Part shown: piece by piece, positions 18,012-24,725 of the stretch | Layout: every line of letters starts with the position of its first letter | Position numbering within the stretch: the first letter of the stretch is position 1 | Assembly: GCA_944376795.1 (NCBI GenBank) | Contig: CALWDW010000062.1 | Coordinates: forward strand, 1 to 37,588 | Direction of reading: 5' to 3' | Source of the DNA: an uncultured Christensenellaceae bacterium | GTDB taxonomy: Bacteria > Bacillota > Clostridia > Christensenellales > UMGS416 | Length of the DNA: 37,588 nucleotides | The notes under the pieces: model-generated | Told to the model about the DNA's origin: nothing | The model's database searches: none | Seen by the model: the letters and a program-made list of their open reading frames with translations, nothing else | Translations under genes and position numbers: made by a program

Positions 18012-18077
18012 CCCAGCTTCCCCGTAAGGTTTTCGAAGGGCGGGGCCCAAGGGAAGAAAACCTTTTGCAAAGCTGGG
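18012..18077. repeat. Dispersed intergenic repeat, copy A
   Basis: CCCAGCTT (18012-18019) pairs with AAGCTGGG (18070-18077), enclosing AAGGTTTTC (18026-18034) with GAAAACCTT (18056-18064). The sequence TTCCCC-TAA-GTTTT-GAAGGG-GGGG then GGGA-AAACCTTTTG is shared with the copy at 37457-37520. Non-coding and strongly foldable. Confidence 0.6.
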
Positions 18078-18131
18078 AGAGAACCAGGGATTGGGATGTC
18101 TTGGGAGATATGACGTTTTGGAAAAACCAGG

Positions 18132-18162
18132 GGAACGGCTGCACACGACCGGCAGCCGTTCC
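18132..18162. repeat. Perfect 10-bp hairpin
   Basis: GGAACGGCTG (18132-18141) and CAGCCGTTCC (18153-18162) are perfect complements with an 11-nt loop. Only TTGATTGT follows, so it is a weak terminator candidate for the MBL-fold gene rather than a clear one. Confidence 0.5.
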
Positions 18163-18174
18163 TTGATTGTCTTC

Positions 18175-18261
18175 CGGAAGCTTTTCCGGGAAGGTTTGCC
18201 AAAGATGGGGGTCCGGGGAAGGGAACCGTTTGCAAAAGGTTCCCTTCCCCCGCAAAACCCA
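18175..18261. repeat. Dispersed intergenic repeat, copy D
   Basis: The right half has a perfect 13-bp stem (18215-18227 with 18238-18250) around a TTTGCAAAA-containing loop, followed by CCCCCGC. That half closely matches 37488-37538. The left part (CTTTTCCGGGAAG) resembles 16275-16300. It lies just before the ecfA1 promoter. Confidence 0.6.
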
Positions 18262-18292
18262 CCGTTTTCCCTGGAAAGAAACGAAGCGTGAT

Positions 18293-18321
18293 TTGCGTTG
18301 CCGCCCAAAAGACGCTATAAT
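18293..18321 (+). promoter_or_regulatory. Promoter of ecfA1-ecfA2-ecfT-truA
   Basis: TTGCGT (18293-18298) and a perfect TATAAT (18316-18321) are separated by 17 bp. Start of transcription is expected near 18328, giving a leader of about 37 nt before ecfA1. No riboswitch-sized leader is present, which fits a shared ECF module rather than one dedicated to one vitamin. Confidence 0.75.
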
Positions 18322-18364
18322 AGGGAGCGGGCTGCGGCCCAAGTATTGAGAAATTGCGCGAGGG

Positions 18365-19255
18365 ATGAGCTTGACGAACAGTACCAAGGGTGCGCCGCTG
18401 CTGCGGTTTGAAGAGGTTGTGTACCAGTATGCCCGCACGCCGGGAGAGGAAGATCTCCAGGAAAATGAGCGGGCCGCGGTGGATGGGGTGTCCCTTACCA
18501 TCGAGGAAGGCAGCTTTGTGGCCATCATCGGTCACAACGGTTCGGGAAAGTCCACGCTGGCCAAGCTGACCAACGCCATGCTGCTGCCCCAGTCGGGAAC
18601 GGTCTGGGTGGACGGCATGTCCACCGCGGATCCCCAGCATCTGTGGGATATCCGGCAGCGGGCAGGCATGGTGTTTCAGAATCCGGACAACCAAATGGTT
18701 GCCACCATTGTGGAGGAAGACGTAGCTTTCGGCCCGGAGAACCTGGGCGTCCCTCGGGAGCAGATCCGCCAGCGGGTGGATGAGGCCCTGGCTATGGTAG
18801 GAATGAGTGAATTTGCCACCCACTCGCCCCACATGCTCTCCGGCGGCCAGAAGCAGCGCATCGCCATCGCGGGGATTATCGCCATGCGGCCCAAGATCAT
18901 CGTGATGGACGAGCCTACGGCCATGCTGGATCCCTCCGGCCGGGCCGAGGTGGTGGCCACCGCCCACCGGCTGAACCGGGAAGAGGGCATGACCGTGCTG
19001 CTGATTACCCACTACATGGACGAGGCGGTAGGCGCCGACCGGGTCATCGTGATGGACAAGGGCCGTGTGGTCATGGATGGCACGCCGCGGGAGACCTTTC
19101 TCCAGGTGGAGAAGCTCCACGGCTTGGGGCTGGAGGTGCCCCCCATGGTGGAGCTGGCCTTCCAGCTCCGGGAGGAAGGATGGCCCATACCGGCGGATGT
19201 GATGGATACGGAAGGGATGGTGGAGGCGCTTTGGCCATTATTATCGAAAAACTGA
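18365..19255 (+). CDS. ecfA1: ECF transporter energizing ATPase EcfA1
   Basis: 296 residues. One of two ABC ATPases that power energy-coupling-factor importers for vitamins and trace metals, acting at the inner face of the membrane. Walker A GHNGSGKST at 56-64, Q-loop FQNPDNQ, signature LSGGQKQR, Walker B VMDEPTAMLD, H-loop ITHYMDE. The start is not firm: GAGGG abuts ATG 18365, while an in-frame TTG at 18371 would have better spacing (6 nt). It overlaps ecfA2 by 25 nt. No S-component gene is adjacent, as in group II ECF systems. Confidence 0.95.
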   Translation: MSLTNSTKGAPLLRFEEVVYQYARTPGEEDLQENERAAVDGVSLTIEEGSFVAIIGHNGSGKSTLAKLTNAMLLPQSGTVWVDGMSTADPQHLWDIRQRAGMVFQNPDNQMVATIVEEDVAFGPENLGVPREQIRQRVDEALAMVGMSEFATHSPHMLSGGQKQRIAIAGIIAMRPKIIVMDEPTAMLDPSGRAEVVATAHRLNREEGMTVLLITHYMDEAVGADRVIVMDKGRVVMDGTPRETFLQVEKLHGLGLEVPPMVELAFQLREEGWPIPADVMDTEGMVEALWPLLSKN

Positions 19256-20091
19256 CCCATACCTATATGCCTGACTCGCCCTTTGCCGCCACCGCCATCG
19301 AGAATGTGACGGCCACCATCCAGGACGGGGAATTCGTGGGGATCATTGGGCACACCGGCTCGGGCAAATCCACCTTGATCCAGCACCTGAATGGACTGAT
19401 CAAACCCACCAGCGGCCGTCTGGAGGTGGAAGGCATTGACGTTACCGCCCCTAAGGCCGATCTGAAAACCCTGCGCCAGCGGGTGGGGCTGGTGTTCCAG
19501 TATCCCGAGCATCAGCTTTTCGAAGAGACGGTGGAGAAGGACGTTTCCTTCGGCCCCCGGAACCTGGGGCTGGGCGCCGAGGAGATCCATGCCCGGGTGG
19601 AGCGTGCCTTGGCGCTGATGGGACTGGAGCTGGGAGAGATCGGCCAGCGGTCGCCCTTTGAGCTCTCGGGAGGCCAGCGGCGGCGGGTGGCCATTGCCGG
19701 GGTGCTGGCCATGGAGCCCAGCGTATTGATCCTGGACGAGCCTTCGGCCGGCTTGGATCCGGCGGCCCGGCGGGCGATGCTGGCAACCTTTACCTCTATC
19801 CACCGCAGCAAGGGCTGCACCGTGCTGATGGTCAGCCACAGCATGGATGAAGTGGCCCGGGTCGCTTCCCGGGTGTTGGTGATGAACAAGGGGCACCTGG
19901 TAATGGATGGGGATCCCCACGCGGTCTACGCCCGGGGCGAGGAGCTTAAGGCAATGGGGCTGGGGGTTCCGGCGGTAACCGACCTCACCGACCGGCTCCG
20001 CGCCCGGGGGATCGATGTGCCGCGGGGGATGATTTCCTTGGCGGAGGTTCGTGCGTATCTCGACAGCAGGAAGGGGGAATGGGCCCAGTGA
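19231..20091 (+). CDS. ecfA2: ECF transporter energizing ATPase EcfA2
   Basis: 286 residues. Second ATPase of the ECF module. Walker A GHTGSGKST at 40-48, the EcfA2-type Q-loop FQYPEHQLFEETV, signature LSGGQRRR, Walker B LILDEPSAGLD, and H-loop SHSMDE. The start is TTG at 19231, because GGAGG lies 4 nt upstream and it gives AIIIEKLTHTY, the usual EcfA2 beginning; an upstream ATG at 19180 would add a non-homologous tail. It overlaps ecfA1 and also ecfT, indicating coupled translation of the complex. Confidence 0.95.
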   Translation: MAIIIEKLTHTYMPDSPFAATAIENVTATIQDGEFVGIIGHTGSGKSTLIQHLNGLIKPTSGRLEVEGIDVTAPKADLKTLRQRVGLVFQYPEHQLFEETVEKDVSFGPRNLGLGAEEIHARVERALALMGLELGEIGQRSPFELSGGQRRRVAIAGVLAMEPSVLILDEPSAGLDPAARRAMLATFTSIHRSKGCTVLMVSHSMDEVARVASRVLVMNKGHLVMDGDPHAVYARGEELKAMGLGVPAVTDLTDRLRARGIDVPRGMISLAEVRAYLDSRKGEWAQ

Positions 20092-20864
20092 ACGTCACCA
20101 TCGGACAATATTTCCCGGGAGACTCTCTGATCCACCGCATGGATCCACGAACCAAGCTGTTGTTTACCATCCTCTATATTGTGCTGGTCTTTCTGGTGCG
20201 GGATGTCCTGGGGTATGCCGCCGTTATCGCCCTATTGGCCGTGTCGGCGGCGGTGGCCCGGCTTCCCGTGAAGTACCTGCTGCGGTCGCTGAAGCCCATG
20301 ATCTTCATCGTGGTGCTGACCTTCCTGCTGAACCTGATAACCTTCGGGGATGGAGGGGTCCGGATCACCTGGACAGGCCTGCTGAATGCCGTAACCATGT
20401 CTCTGCGGCTGATCCTGCTGGTGCTGGGAAGCCAGCTGCTGACGCTGACCACCTCCCCCCTGGCCTTGACCGACGGCATCGAGCAGCTGATGCGTCCCCT
20501 GAAGGCCATCAAATTCCCGGCCCACGAGATGGCTATGATGATGACCATTGCCCTGCGCTTTATTCCCACCCTGGTGGATGAGACCGACCGGATCATGAAG
20601 GCCCAGAAGAGCCGGGGCGCAGACTTTGAGTCGGGGAACCTGCTGGCCCGGGCCCGGGCGTTGATTCCCCTGCTGGTTCCTCTATTTGTCAGCGCCTTCC
20701 GTCGGGCGGACGAATTGGCCATGGCCATGGAGGCCCGGTGTTACCGGGGGGATGCGGGGCGCACCCAGCTGAAGCAGCTGGCGTTTTCTCGGGTGGATCT
20801 CTACGGACTGGGGGCTGCGGTCCTGCTCACGGCCCTGGTGGCGGTGGACCGCTGGGTGCTATGA
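20079..20864 (+). CDS. ecfT: ECF transporter transmembrane subunit EcfT
   Basis: 261 residues. Membrane scaffold that links the EcfA1/EcfA2 pair to interchangeable substrate-binding S-components. TIGQYFPGDSLIHRMDPRTK opens the protein; about five hydrophobic helices follow (first around 30-65). The two cytoplasmic coupling motifs are AQKSRGADFE near 177-186 and RRADELAMAMEARCYRG near 208-224. The start is either ATG 20079 or GTG 20088; the latter would give a classical GTGA overlap with the ecfA2 stop. It overlaps truA by 4 nt. Confidence 0.94.
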   Translation: MGPVNVTIGQYFPGDSLIHRMDPRTKLLFTILYIVLVFLVRDVLGYAAVIALLAVSAAVARLPVKYLLRSLKPMIFIVVLTFLLNLITFGDGGVRITWTGLLNAVTMSLRLILLVLGSQLLTLTTSPLALTDGIEQLMRPLKAIKFPAHEMAMMMTIALRFIPTLVDETDRIMKAQKSRGADFESGNLLARARALIPLLVPLFVSAFRRADELAMAMEARCYRGDAGRTQLKQLAFSRVDLYGLGAAVLLTALVAVDRWVL

Positions 20865-21697
20865 ATATCGCACTGCGGATCGAATACGACGGCGGCGCCT
20901 TTGCCGGATGGCAGCGGCAGGCCAATGCCATGAGCGTACAGCAGCTGCTGGAGGAGGCGGTGGAACGGATTACCGGGACGCCGGTGACGCTCCATGGCGC
21001 GGGGCGCACCGACGCCGGGGTGCATGCCCTGGGACAGGTGGCGCATTTCCATACCGCGAGCCGGATTCCCCCGGAGAAGTGGCGCCTGGCATTGAACCGC
21101 GTGCTGCCCCCTGCCGTGCGGGTGCAGGATTCCTGCGCGGTCGGCGAGGATTTCCATGCCCGGTATTGGGCGGTGGGGAAGCGGTATGTCTACCTGCTGC
21201 GGCCCTGTGCGGTGGATTCCGCCCTTTGGCGCGGCAGGGCGTGGCAGCTGCGGCATGGCGTCCTGGATGCGGCGCGGCTGCGGCAGGCTGCGGCCCTGCT
21301 GGAAGGGGAGCATGACTTTGCCGCCTTCCACTCTACCGGAAGCGGCGTTCGGGATACGGTACGCCGGCTTTACCGGGTGCGGGCTGAGGAATGGGAAGGC
21401 ATGCTCCGGCTGGAGTTCGTGGGCAATGGTTTCCTGTACAATATGGTGCGCATACTAACCGGGACATTGGCGGAGGCTGCCATGGGAAAGCGCGGCTTGG
21501 AGGAGATTCGCGCCGCGCTGGAGAGCGGAGAGCGGCGCTTTGCCGGGATTACCGCCCCGGCGGAGGGACTTTATATGGCGGAGGTTTACTATCCCCGGCG
21601 GCAGGGGGTTCCGGCATTTGCGTCTGCCGGACCATGGCGCCCCGAGGACGGCGGGAAAGGAGACGGCGATGGGAGATTTACGGATCGGAGGGAATGA
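20861..21697 (+). CDS. truA: tRNA pseudouridine(38-40) synthase TruA
   Basis: 278 residues. TruA converts uridines 38-40 in the tRNA anticodon stem to pseudouridine. IEYDGGAFAGWQRQ at residues 7-20, catalytic aspartate D51 in GRTDAGVHA, FHARYWAVGKRYVY and GNGFLYNMVRILTGTL are conserved. The core ends near EVYYP; about 30 further residues (Gly/Asp/Arg-rich) form a non-conserved tail that overlaps the next small gene by 29 nt. The ATG overlaps the ecfT stop (ATGA), the usual ecfT-truA junction. Confidence 0.97.
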   Translation: MNIALRIEYDGGAFAGWQRQANAMSVQQLLEEAVERITGTPVTLHGAGRTDAGVHALGQVAHFHTASRIPPEKWRLALNRVLPPAVRVQDSCAVGEDFHARYWAVGKRYVYLLRPCAVDSALWRGRAWQLRHGVLDAARLRQAAALLEGEHDFAAFHSTGSGVRDTVRRLYRVRAEEWEGMLRLEFVGNGFLYNMVRILTGTLAEAAMGKRGLEEIRAALESGERRFAGITAPAEGLYMAEVYYPRRQGVPAFASAGPWRPEDGGKGDGDGRFTDRRE

Positions 21698-21923
21698 AGG
21701 GGAGATTCCCTTTCCCGAGGAGGAACCGGAGCGCTATCCCGGCGGGCTGGGAGAGAATACCCAGAACTATTACCGGGCGGCCTGCCGGGACTGCCCTTGG
21801 GTTTCGCCCTACTATCCGGTGAAGGCTCAGGCAGTGGAAGCCGGGGAGGCCCATATCCGGGAGCAGGAGGGACACCGCTACCGGATCCAGGTCAAGACGG
21901 TGTCTACCGGTTCGCGCACGTAA
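21669..21923 (+). CDS. Small hypothetical protein with predicted C2H2-type metal site
   Basis: 84 residues; I do not recognise a named family. The first 30 residues are acidic and Gly/Pro-rich. Then C39-x2-C42-P-W is followed by H62 and H69 (AHIREQEGHRY), a C-x2-C-x19-H-x6-H spacing that could bind zinc. The ATG follows GAAAGGAGACGGCG, a good ribosome binding site, and starts inside the truA tail, 29 nt before its end, so it is probably translated from the ecf-truA transcript. Third-base G/C preference supports coding. The function is unknown. Confidence 0.7.
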   Translation: MGDLRIGGNEGEIPFPEEEPERYPGGLGENTQNYYRAACRDCPWVSPYYPVKAQAVEAGEAHIREQEGHRYRIQVKTVSTGSRT

Positions 21924-21963
21924 AAAGGTGCGGAGAAATCGCGGAAATTTTGGCGGGAAGGCC

Positions 21964-21992
21964 TTGACAAGGGAAGAACCCTGCCGTATAAT
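21964..21992 (+). promoter_or_regulatory. Consensus promoter of rplM-rpsI
   Basis: Perfect TTGACA (21964-21969) and perfect TATAAT (21987-21992) with a 17-bp spacer, the best promoter in the window. It lies 41 bp after the small protein gene, and gives a leader of roughly 110 nt before rplM. Confidence 0.93.
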
Positions 21993-21999
21993 AATAAAG

Positions 22000-22097
22000 C
22001 TTCTGTGCGGACTGCTAGCCCCGGATCTGCCATGAAGCCGCGCTAGGCAGGTGCGCGCCCGACATCGTCGGCTACCAACCACCCTGCCAACCAATAT
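22000..22097 (+). promoter_or_regulatory. Structured 5' leader of rplM (candidate L13 leader)
   Basis: CTGCTAGC (22012-22019) can pair with GCTAGGCAG (22042-22050) with one bulged base, and CCGAC (22059-22063) with GTCGG (22067-22071) forms a tight hairpin. An autoregulatory L13 leader RNA is known upstream of rplM in Firmicutes. Whether this leader matches that family must be tested with a covariance model. Confidence 0.45.
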
Positions 22098-22111
22098 TTG
22101 GAGGGTATCAA

Positions 22112-22546
22112 ATGAGTACGTTCATGGCCAATGCCGGGAATGTCGACCGCAAGTGGTACGTGGTCGATGCAGCAGGTTTGCCCCTGGGCCGCGTCGCCAG
22201 CCAAGTTGCCAGCATTCTGCGCGGCAAGCATAAGCCCACCTTCACGCCCCATGTGGACACCGGGGATCATGTGATCGTGATCAACTGCGACAAGATTGTT
22301 CTCACCGCCAATAAGCTGGACCAGAAGGTCTATAAGCGTTACAGCGGTTATGTCAATGGCCTCAAGACCACCCCCTACCGGGTGATCATGGAGAAGAAGC
22401 CCGAGTTCGCCGTGTATGAGGCGGTTCGCGGCATGCTGCCCAAGAATTCCTTGGGTCGCGCCACCATCAAGAAGCTCCGCGTCTACCGCGGCAGCGAGCA
22501 CAAGCACGAGGCCCAGAAGCCCGAGGCTCTGGCCATCCGGGTGTAA
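22112..22546 (+). CDS. rplM: 50S ribosomal protein L13
   Basis: 144 residues, standard length. L13 is an early 50S assembly protein. [30 protein letters not shown] near residues 13-42, [18 protein letters not shown] and [34 protein letters not shown] are diagnostic. TTGGAGGG precedes the ATG. It forms a two-gene operon with rpsI under its own strong promoter, the usual arrangement after truA. Confidence 0.99.
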   Translation: MSTFMANAGNVDRKWYVVDAAGLPLGRVASQVASILRGKHKPTFTPHVDTGDHVIVINCDKIVLTANKLDQKVYKRYSGYVNGLKTTPYRVIMEKKPEFAVYEAVRGMLPKNSLGRATIKKLRVYRGSEHKHEAQKPEALAIRV

Positions 22547-22563
22547 GGGAGGAGGAGATTTTC

Positions 22564-22956
22564 ATGGCAATGGTACAGTATGCAGCCACCGGCCGTCGAA
22601 AGACTTCGGTCGCCCGCGTTCGTCTGGTTCCCGGAGATGGCAAGATTACCATCAATAAGCGTGATATCGATAACTATTTCGGCATGGAGACCCTGAAGTA
22701 CATGGTCCGCCAGCCCCTGAACCTCACCGAGACCGCCGGCCGCTTTGACGTGATCGTCACCGTAACCGGCGGCGGCGTCACCGGACAGGCCGGCGCCATC
22801 CGTCACGGCGTAACCCGCGCCCTGATCAAGGCCGACAGCGAGCTCCGTCCCGCCCTGAAGAAGGCCGGGTTCGTGACCCGCGATCCCCGCATGAAGGAGC
22901 GTAAGAAGTACGGCCTGAAGGCCGCGCGGCGCGCTCCCCAGTTCAGCAAGCGCTAA
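22564..22956 (+). CDS. rpsI: 30S ribosomal protein S9
   Basis: 130 residues. The C-terminal tail of S9 contacts the P-site tRNA; here it ends RRAPQFSKR, with the functional terminal arginine. [27 protein letters not shown] at residues 8-34 and [19 protein letters not shown] in the middle are conserved. GGGAGGAGGAG lies before the ATG. A strong terminator follows. Confidence 0.99.
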   Translation: MAMVQYAATGRRKTSVARVRLVPGDGKITINKRDIDNYFGMETLKYMVRQPLNLTETAGRFDVIVTVTGGGVTGQAGAIRHGVTRALIKADSELRPALKKAGFVTRDPRMKERKKYGLKAARRAPQFSKR

Positions 22957-22970
22957 TCCGCAAATATCAG

Positions 22971-23000
22971 CCTGGAATCCTCTGGATTCCAGGTTTTTTT
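22971..23000 (+). terminator. Intrinsic terminator of rplM-rpsI
   Basis: Perfect 10-bp stem CCTGGAATCC (22971-22980) / GGATTCCAGG (22984-22993), 3-nt loop TCT, then seven T. It lies 14 nt after the rpsI stop. Confidence 0.95.
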
Positions 23001-23126
23001 GTGGGGATACCATGCGCACCTTGGATTTCTCGGCGGTTTCTTGGGAAACGGCGGCGGCAGGGGAGACTATGGGCCCTGTCGAATCAATTTCGGAAAGAAA
23101 CGCCAGGGGGCAGAGAGGAGGCTTCC

Positions 23127-23699
23127 GTGAAGGGATTTGTGCGGGAGGAGACACGGTTTTCGCTGTGTGGGCTGCAGTGCGGGCTGTGCGTCATGCGCCT
23201 GGGCGGATATTGTCCGGGCTGCGGAGGCGGAGAAGGAAACCAGTCCTGCGCCATGGCCCGGTGCAGTCTCCGGCATGGGGGCATTGCCTATTGCTCTGCC
23301 TGCGAGGCATACCCATGCGCCCATTTTGACGGGGAAGAGGACTATGATTCGTTCCTGCCGCGGCGTAACCGGCGCAGGGATTTAGCGCGGGCCCAGGCAA
23401 TGGGATGGGAAGCCTTTTTGGCGGAGCTGGACGAAAGGATGGATATCCTGGCTTGGCTCCTGGAAAATTATAATGACGGGCGGCGGAAATCCTTCTATGC
23501 CACCGCGGTGTATCTGCTGGGGATCGAAGATCTCCGCGCCGTTCGGGAGGGATTGGCCGCTGCGCCGGATGGCCCGGAGCAGACCCGCCGGGCGCGGGCG
23601 GAATGGGCTGCCGCACTGCTCCGGCGCAGGGCGGAGAGTCGGGGAATATCGCTACGGCTGGTTCAAAAGCCCCCCAAGGCCCGCGAACCAGAGAAATAG
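23127..23699 (+). CDS. Cysteine-rich DUF3795-type protein
   Basis: 190 residues with a GTG start supported by GAGGAGG 5 nt upstream; the upstream in-frame start at 23001 lies in the rpsI terminator tail. Ten cysteines lie in the first 64 residues (14, 18, 21, 29, 32, 41, 46, 56, 59, 64), in a CGLQCGLC, YCPGCGG, YCSACEAYPC pattern typical of DUF3795 proteins of anaerobes. Metal or Fe-S binding is likely but unproven. The rest is helical and Arg-rich, with MGWEAFLAEL. The function is unknown. It appears monocistronic; no good promoter was recognised. Confidence 0.8.
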   Translation: MKGFVREETRFSLCGLQCGLCVMRLGGYCPGCGGGEGNQSCAMARCSLRHGGIAYCSACEAYPCAHFDGEEDYDSFLPRRNRRRDLARAQAMGWEAFLAELDERMDILAWLLENYNDGRRKSFYATAVYLLGIEDLRAVREGLAAAPDGPEQTRRARAEWAAALLRRRAESRGISLRLVQKPPKAREPEK

Positions 23700-23765
23700 G
23701 AATGCCTCCTTGCAGGCGGCCCGGATACCCTGGCGCTAGAGAAACTGCTGGGGAAGGAGCCGTAA

Positions 23766-23966
23766 GTGGTGTGGGAGGCGCTGGGCGATGCCATCGAATC
23801 CCAGCATGGCCAGGAATCAAGGAGCAGGGCGGAAGGGGAGGCTTTTTCGCACGTGGTACGCAGCGTATTGGACAGCGCCGTTCCCTATCACCCTAGGAAA
23901 GGGAACCTCTTTTTGCCGGGGGGGATATGTCTCTGTAGGAGGACGGGATGCCGCGGCCGGCGCTGA
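23766..23966 (+). CDS. Small ORF or degraded gene remnant upstream of the response regulator
   Basis: 66 codons starting with GTG, after GGAAGGAG at 6-nt spacing. The first 45 residues (VVWEALGDAIESQHGQE, then EGEAFSHVVRSVLDSAVPYHP) look protein-like, with G/C third positions. The last 20 (Cys/Arg/Gly-rich) read through a hairpin-plus-T-run at 23880-23914 and do not. It may be the front part of a decayed gene, or a real short protein. No family was recognised. Confidence 0.35.
   Translation: MVWEALGDAIESQHGQESRSRAEGEAFSHVVRSVLDSAVPYHPRKGNLFLPGGICLCRRTGCRGRR
23880..23914 (+). terminator. Possible intrinsic terminator before the response regulator
   Basis: GTTCCCT (23880-23886) pairs with AGGGAAC (23900-23906), followed by C and TCTTTTT (23908-23914). 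The loop is 13 nt and contains the palindrome CCTAGG. It would separate the DUF3795 gene from the response-regulator operon. Confidence 0.5.
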
Positions 23967-24018
23967 AGAGGTGGCCTAAACGGGGGGACGAAGCGTTTCT
24001 TGGAGAGGGGGGACTTGG

Positions 24019-24712
24019 GTGTATCGGATTTTGATTGTGGAGGACGACATGGGCATTGCCGCCGCCGTAGAGGGGCTGATCCGGGCCTGGGGGTTGGATG
24101 CCCGACGCATAGAGGATTTCCGGGACGTGATGGCCGGCTTTGCCGCATACCAGCCCCACTTGGTGCTGATGGATATCTCTCTGCCTTTTTTCAACGGCTA
24201 CTACTGGTGTGGGGAGATCCGGAAGACTTCCAAGGTTCCGGTGATTTTCCTTTCCTCTGCCTCCGATAATATGAATATCGTGATGGCCATGAATATGGGA
24301 GGGGATGACTTCATTGCCAAGCCCTTTGATCCTGGGGTGCTGATGGCCAAAATGCAGGCAATGCTGCGTCGGGCCTATGATTTTGCCGCGTCGGGCCTAT
24401 GATTTTGCCGCGGCGGCGCCGGTGTTGGAGCACAGGGAGGCGCGGCTGGATACCGGCAGCCATACCTTGGCCTACCAGGGGCAGAGCATCGACCTTACCC
24501 GGAATGAGTATCGGATCCTGCTGGCCCTGATGGAGAATAAGGGGAAGGTGGTGAGCCGGGAGCGGCTCATGGAGCGACTCTGGGAGAGCGACAGCTTTGT
24601 GGACGAGAATACCTTGACGGTGAACGTCAACCGCCTGCGAAGGAAGCTGGCGTCCGCCGGTTTGGAGGACTTTATTGCCACCAAATTCGGCGAAGGATAC
24701 CAAGTGGGATAA
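24019..24712 (+). pseudogene. OmpR/BceR-type response regulator, frameshifted by a 22-bp tandem duplication
   Basis: GTG start at 24019 after GAGGGGGG. The receiver domain is intact in frame 1: acidic pair D9/D10, phospho-acceptor D52 (VLMDISLPFFNG), S79/S80, K101 (IAKPFDP). The frame then stops at 24402 because a 22-bp unit is repeated at 24367-24388 and 24389-24410. The DNA-binding domain continues in another frame to 24712 (LTRNEYRILLAL, VSRERLMERLWESDSFVDENTLTVNVNRLRRKL, FGEGYQV). Removing one copy restores a continuous 223-residue regulator, the normal family size. As read, receiver and winged helix are uncoupled, so the protein should be inactive. An assembly error is possible. Confidence 0.93.
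24367..24410 (+). repeat. Perfect 22-bp tandem duplication inside the response regulator
   Basis: Two identical adjacent units begin with CGTCGGGCC and end with TTTTGCCG (24367-24388 and 24389-24410). Because 22 is not a multiple of three, it shifts the frame. The unit contains an ATG, so the second frame also acquires a start at 24377, though without a ribosome binding site. Such a repeat can be lost or gained by replication slippage. Confidence 0.97.
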
Positions 24713-24725
24713 GGGAGGGAAAAGG

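Larger units (their letters stand above)
17926..18292 (+). other. Non-coding spacer with stacked hairpins and intergenic repeats
   Basis: About 370 bp without a credible gene. It holds three hairpin units: 18012-18077, 18132-18162 and 18215-18250. The first and third are homologous to copies near the right end of the window. The middle one (GGAACGGCTG / CAGCCGTTCC, loop 11 nt) may end transcription of the MBL-fold gene, although it has no T-run. Confidence 0.6.

Noticed and set aside
18001..18349. Several 60-200 codon ORFs on both strands in the 18 kb spacer
   Set aside because: They overlap each other and the inverted repeats, and show no protein-like composition.
23001..23126. Extended start of the DUF3795-type protein
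   Set aside because: The extension begins right after the rpsI terminator, is not Cys-rich family sequence and lacks a ribosome binding site; GTG 23127 follows GAGGAGG.
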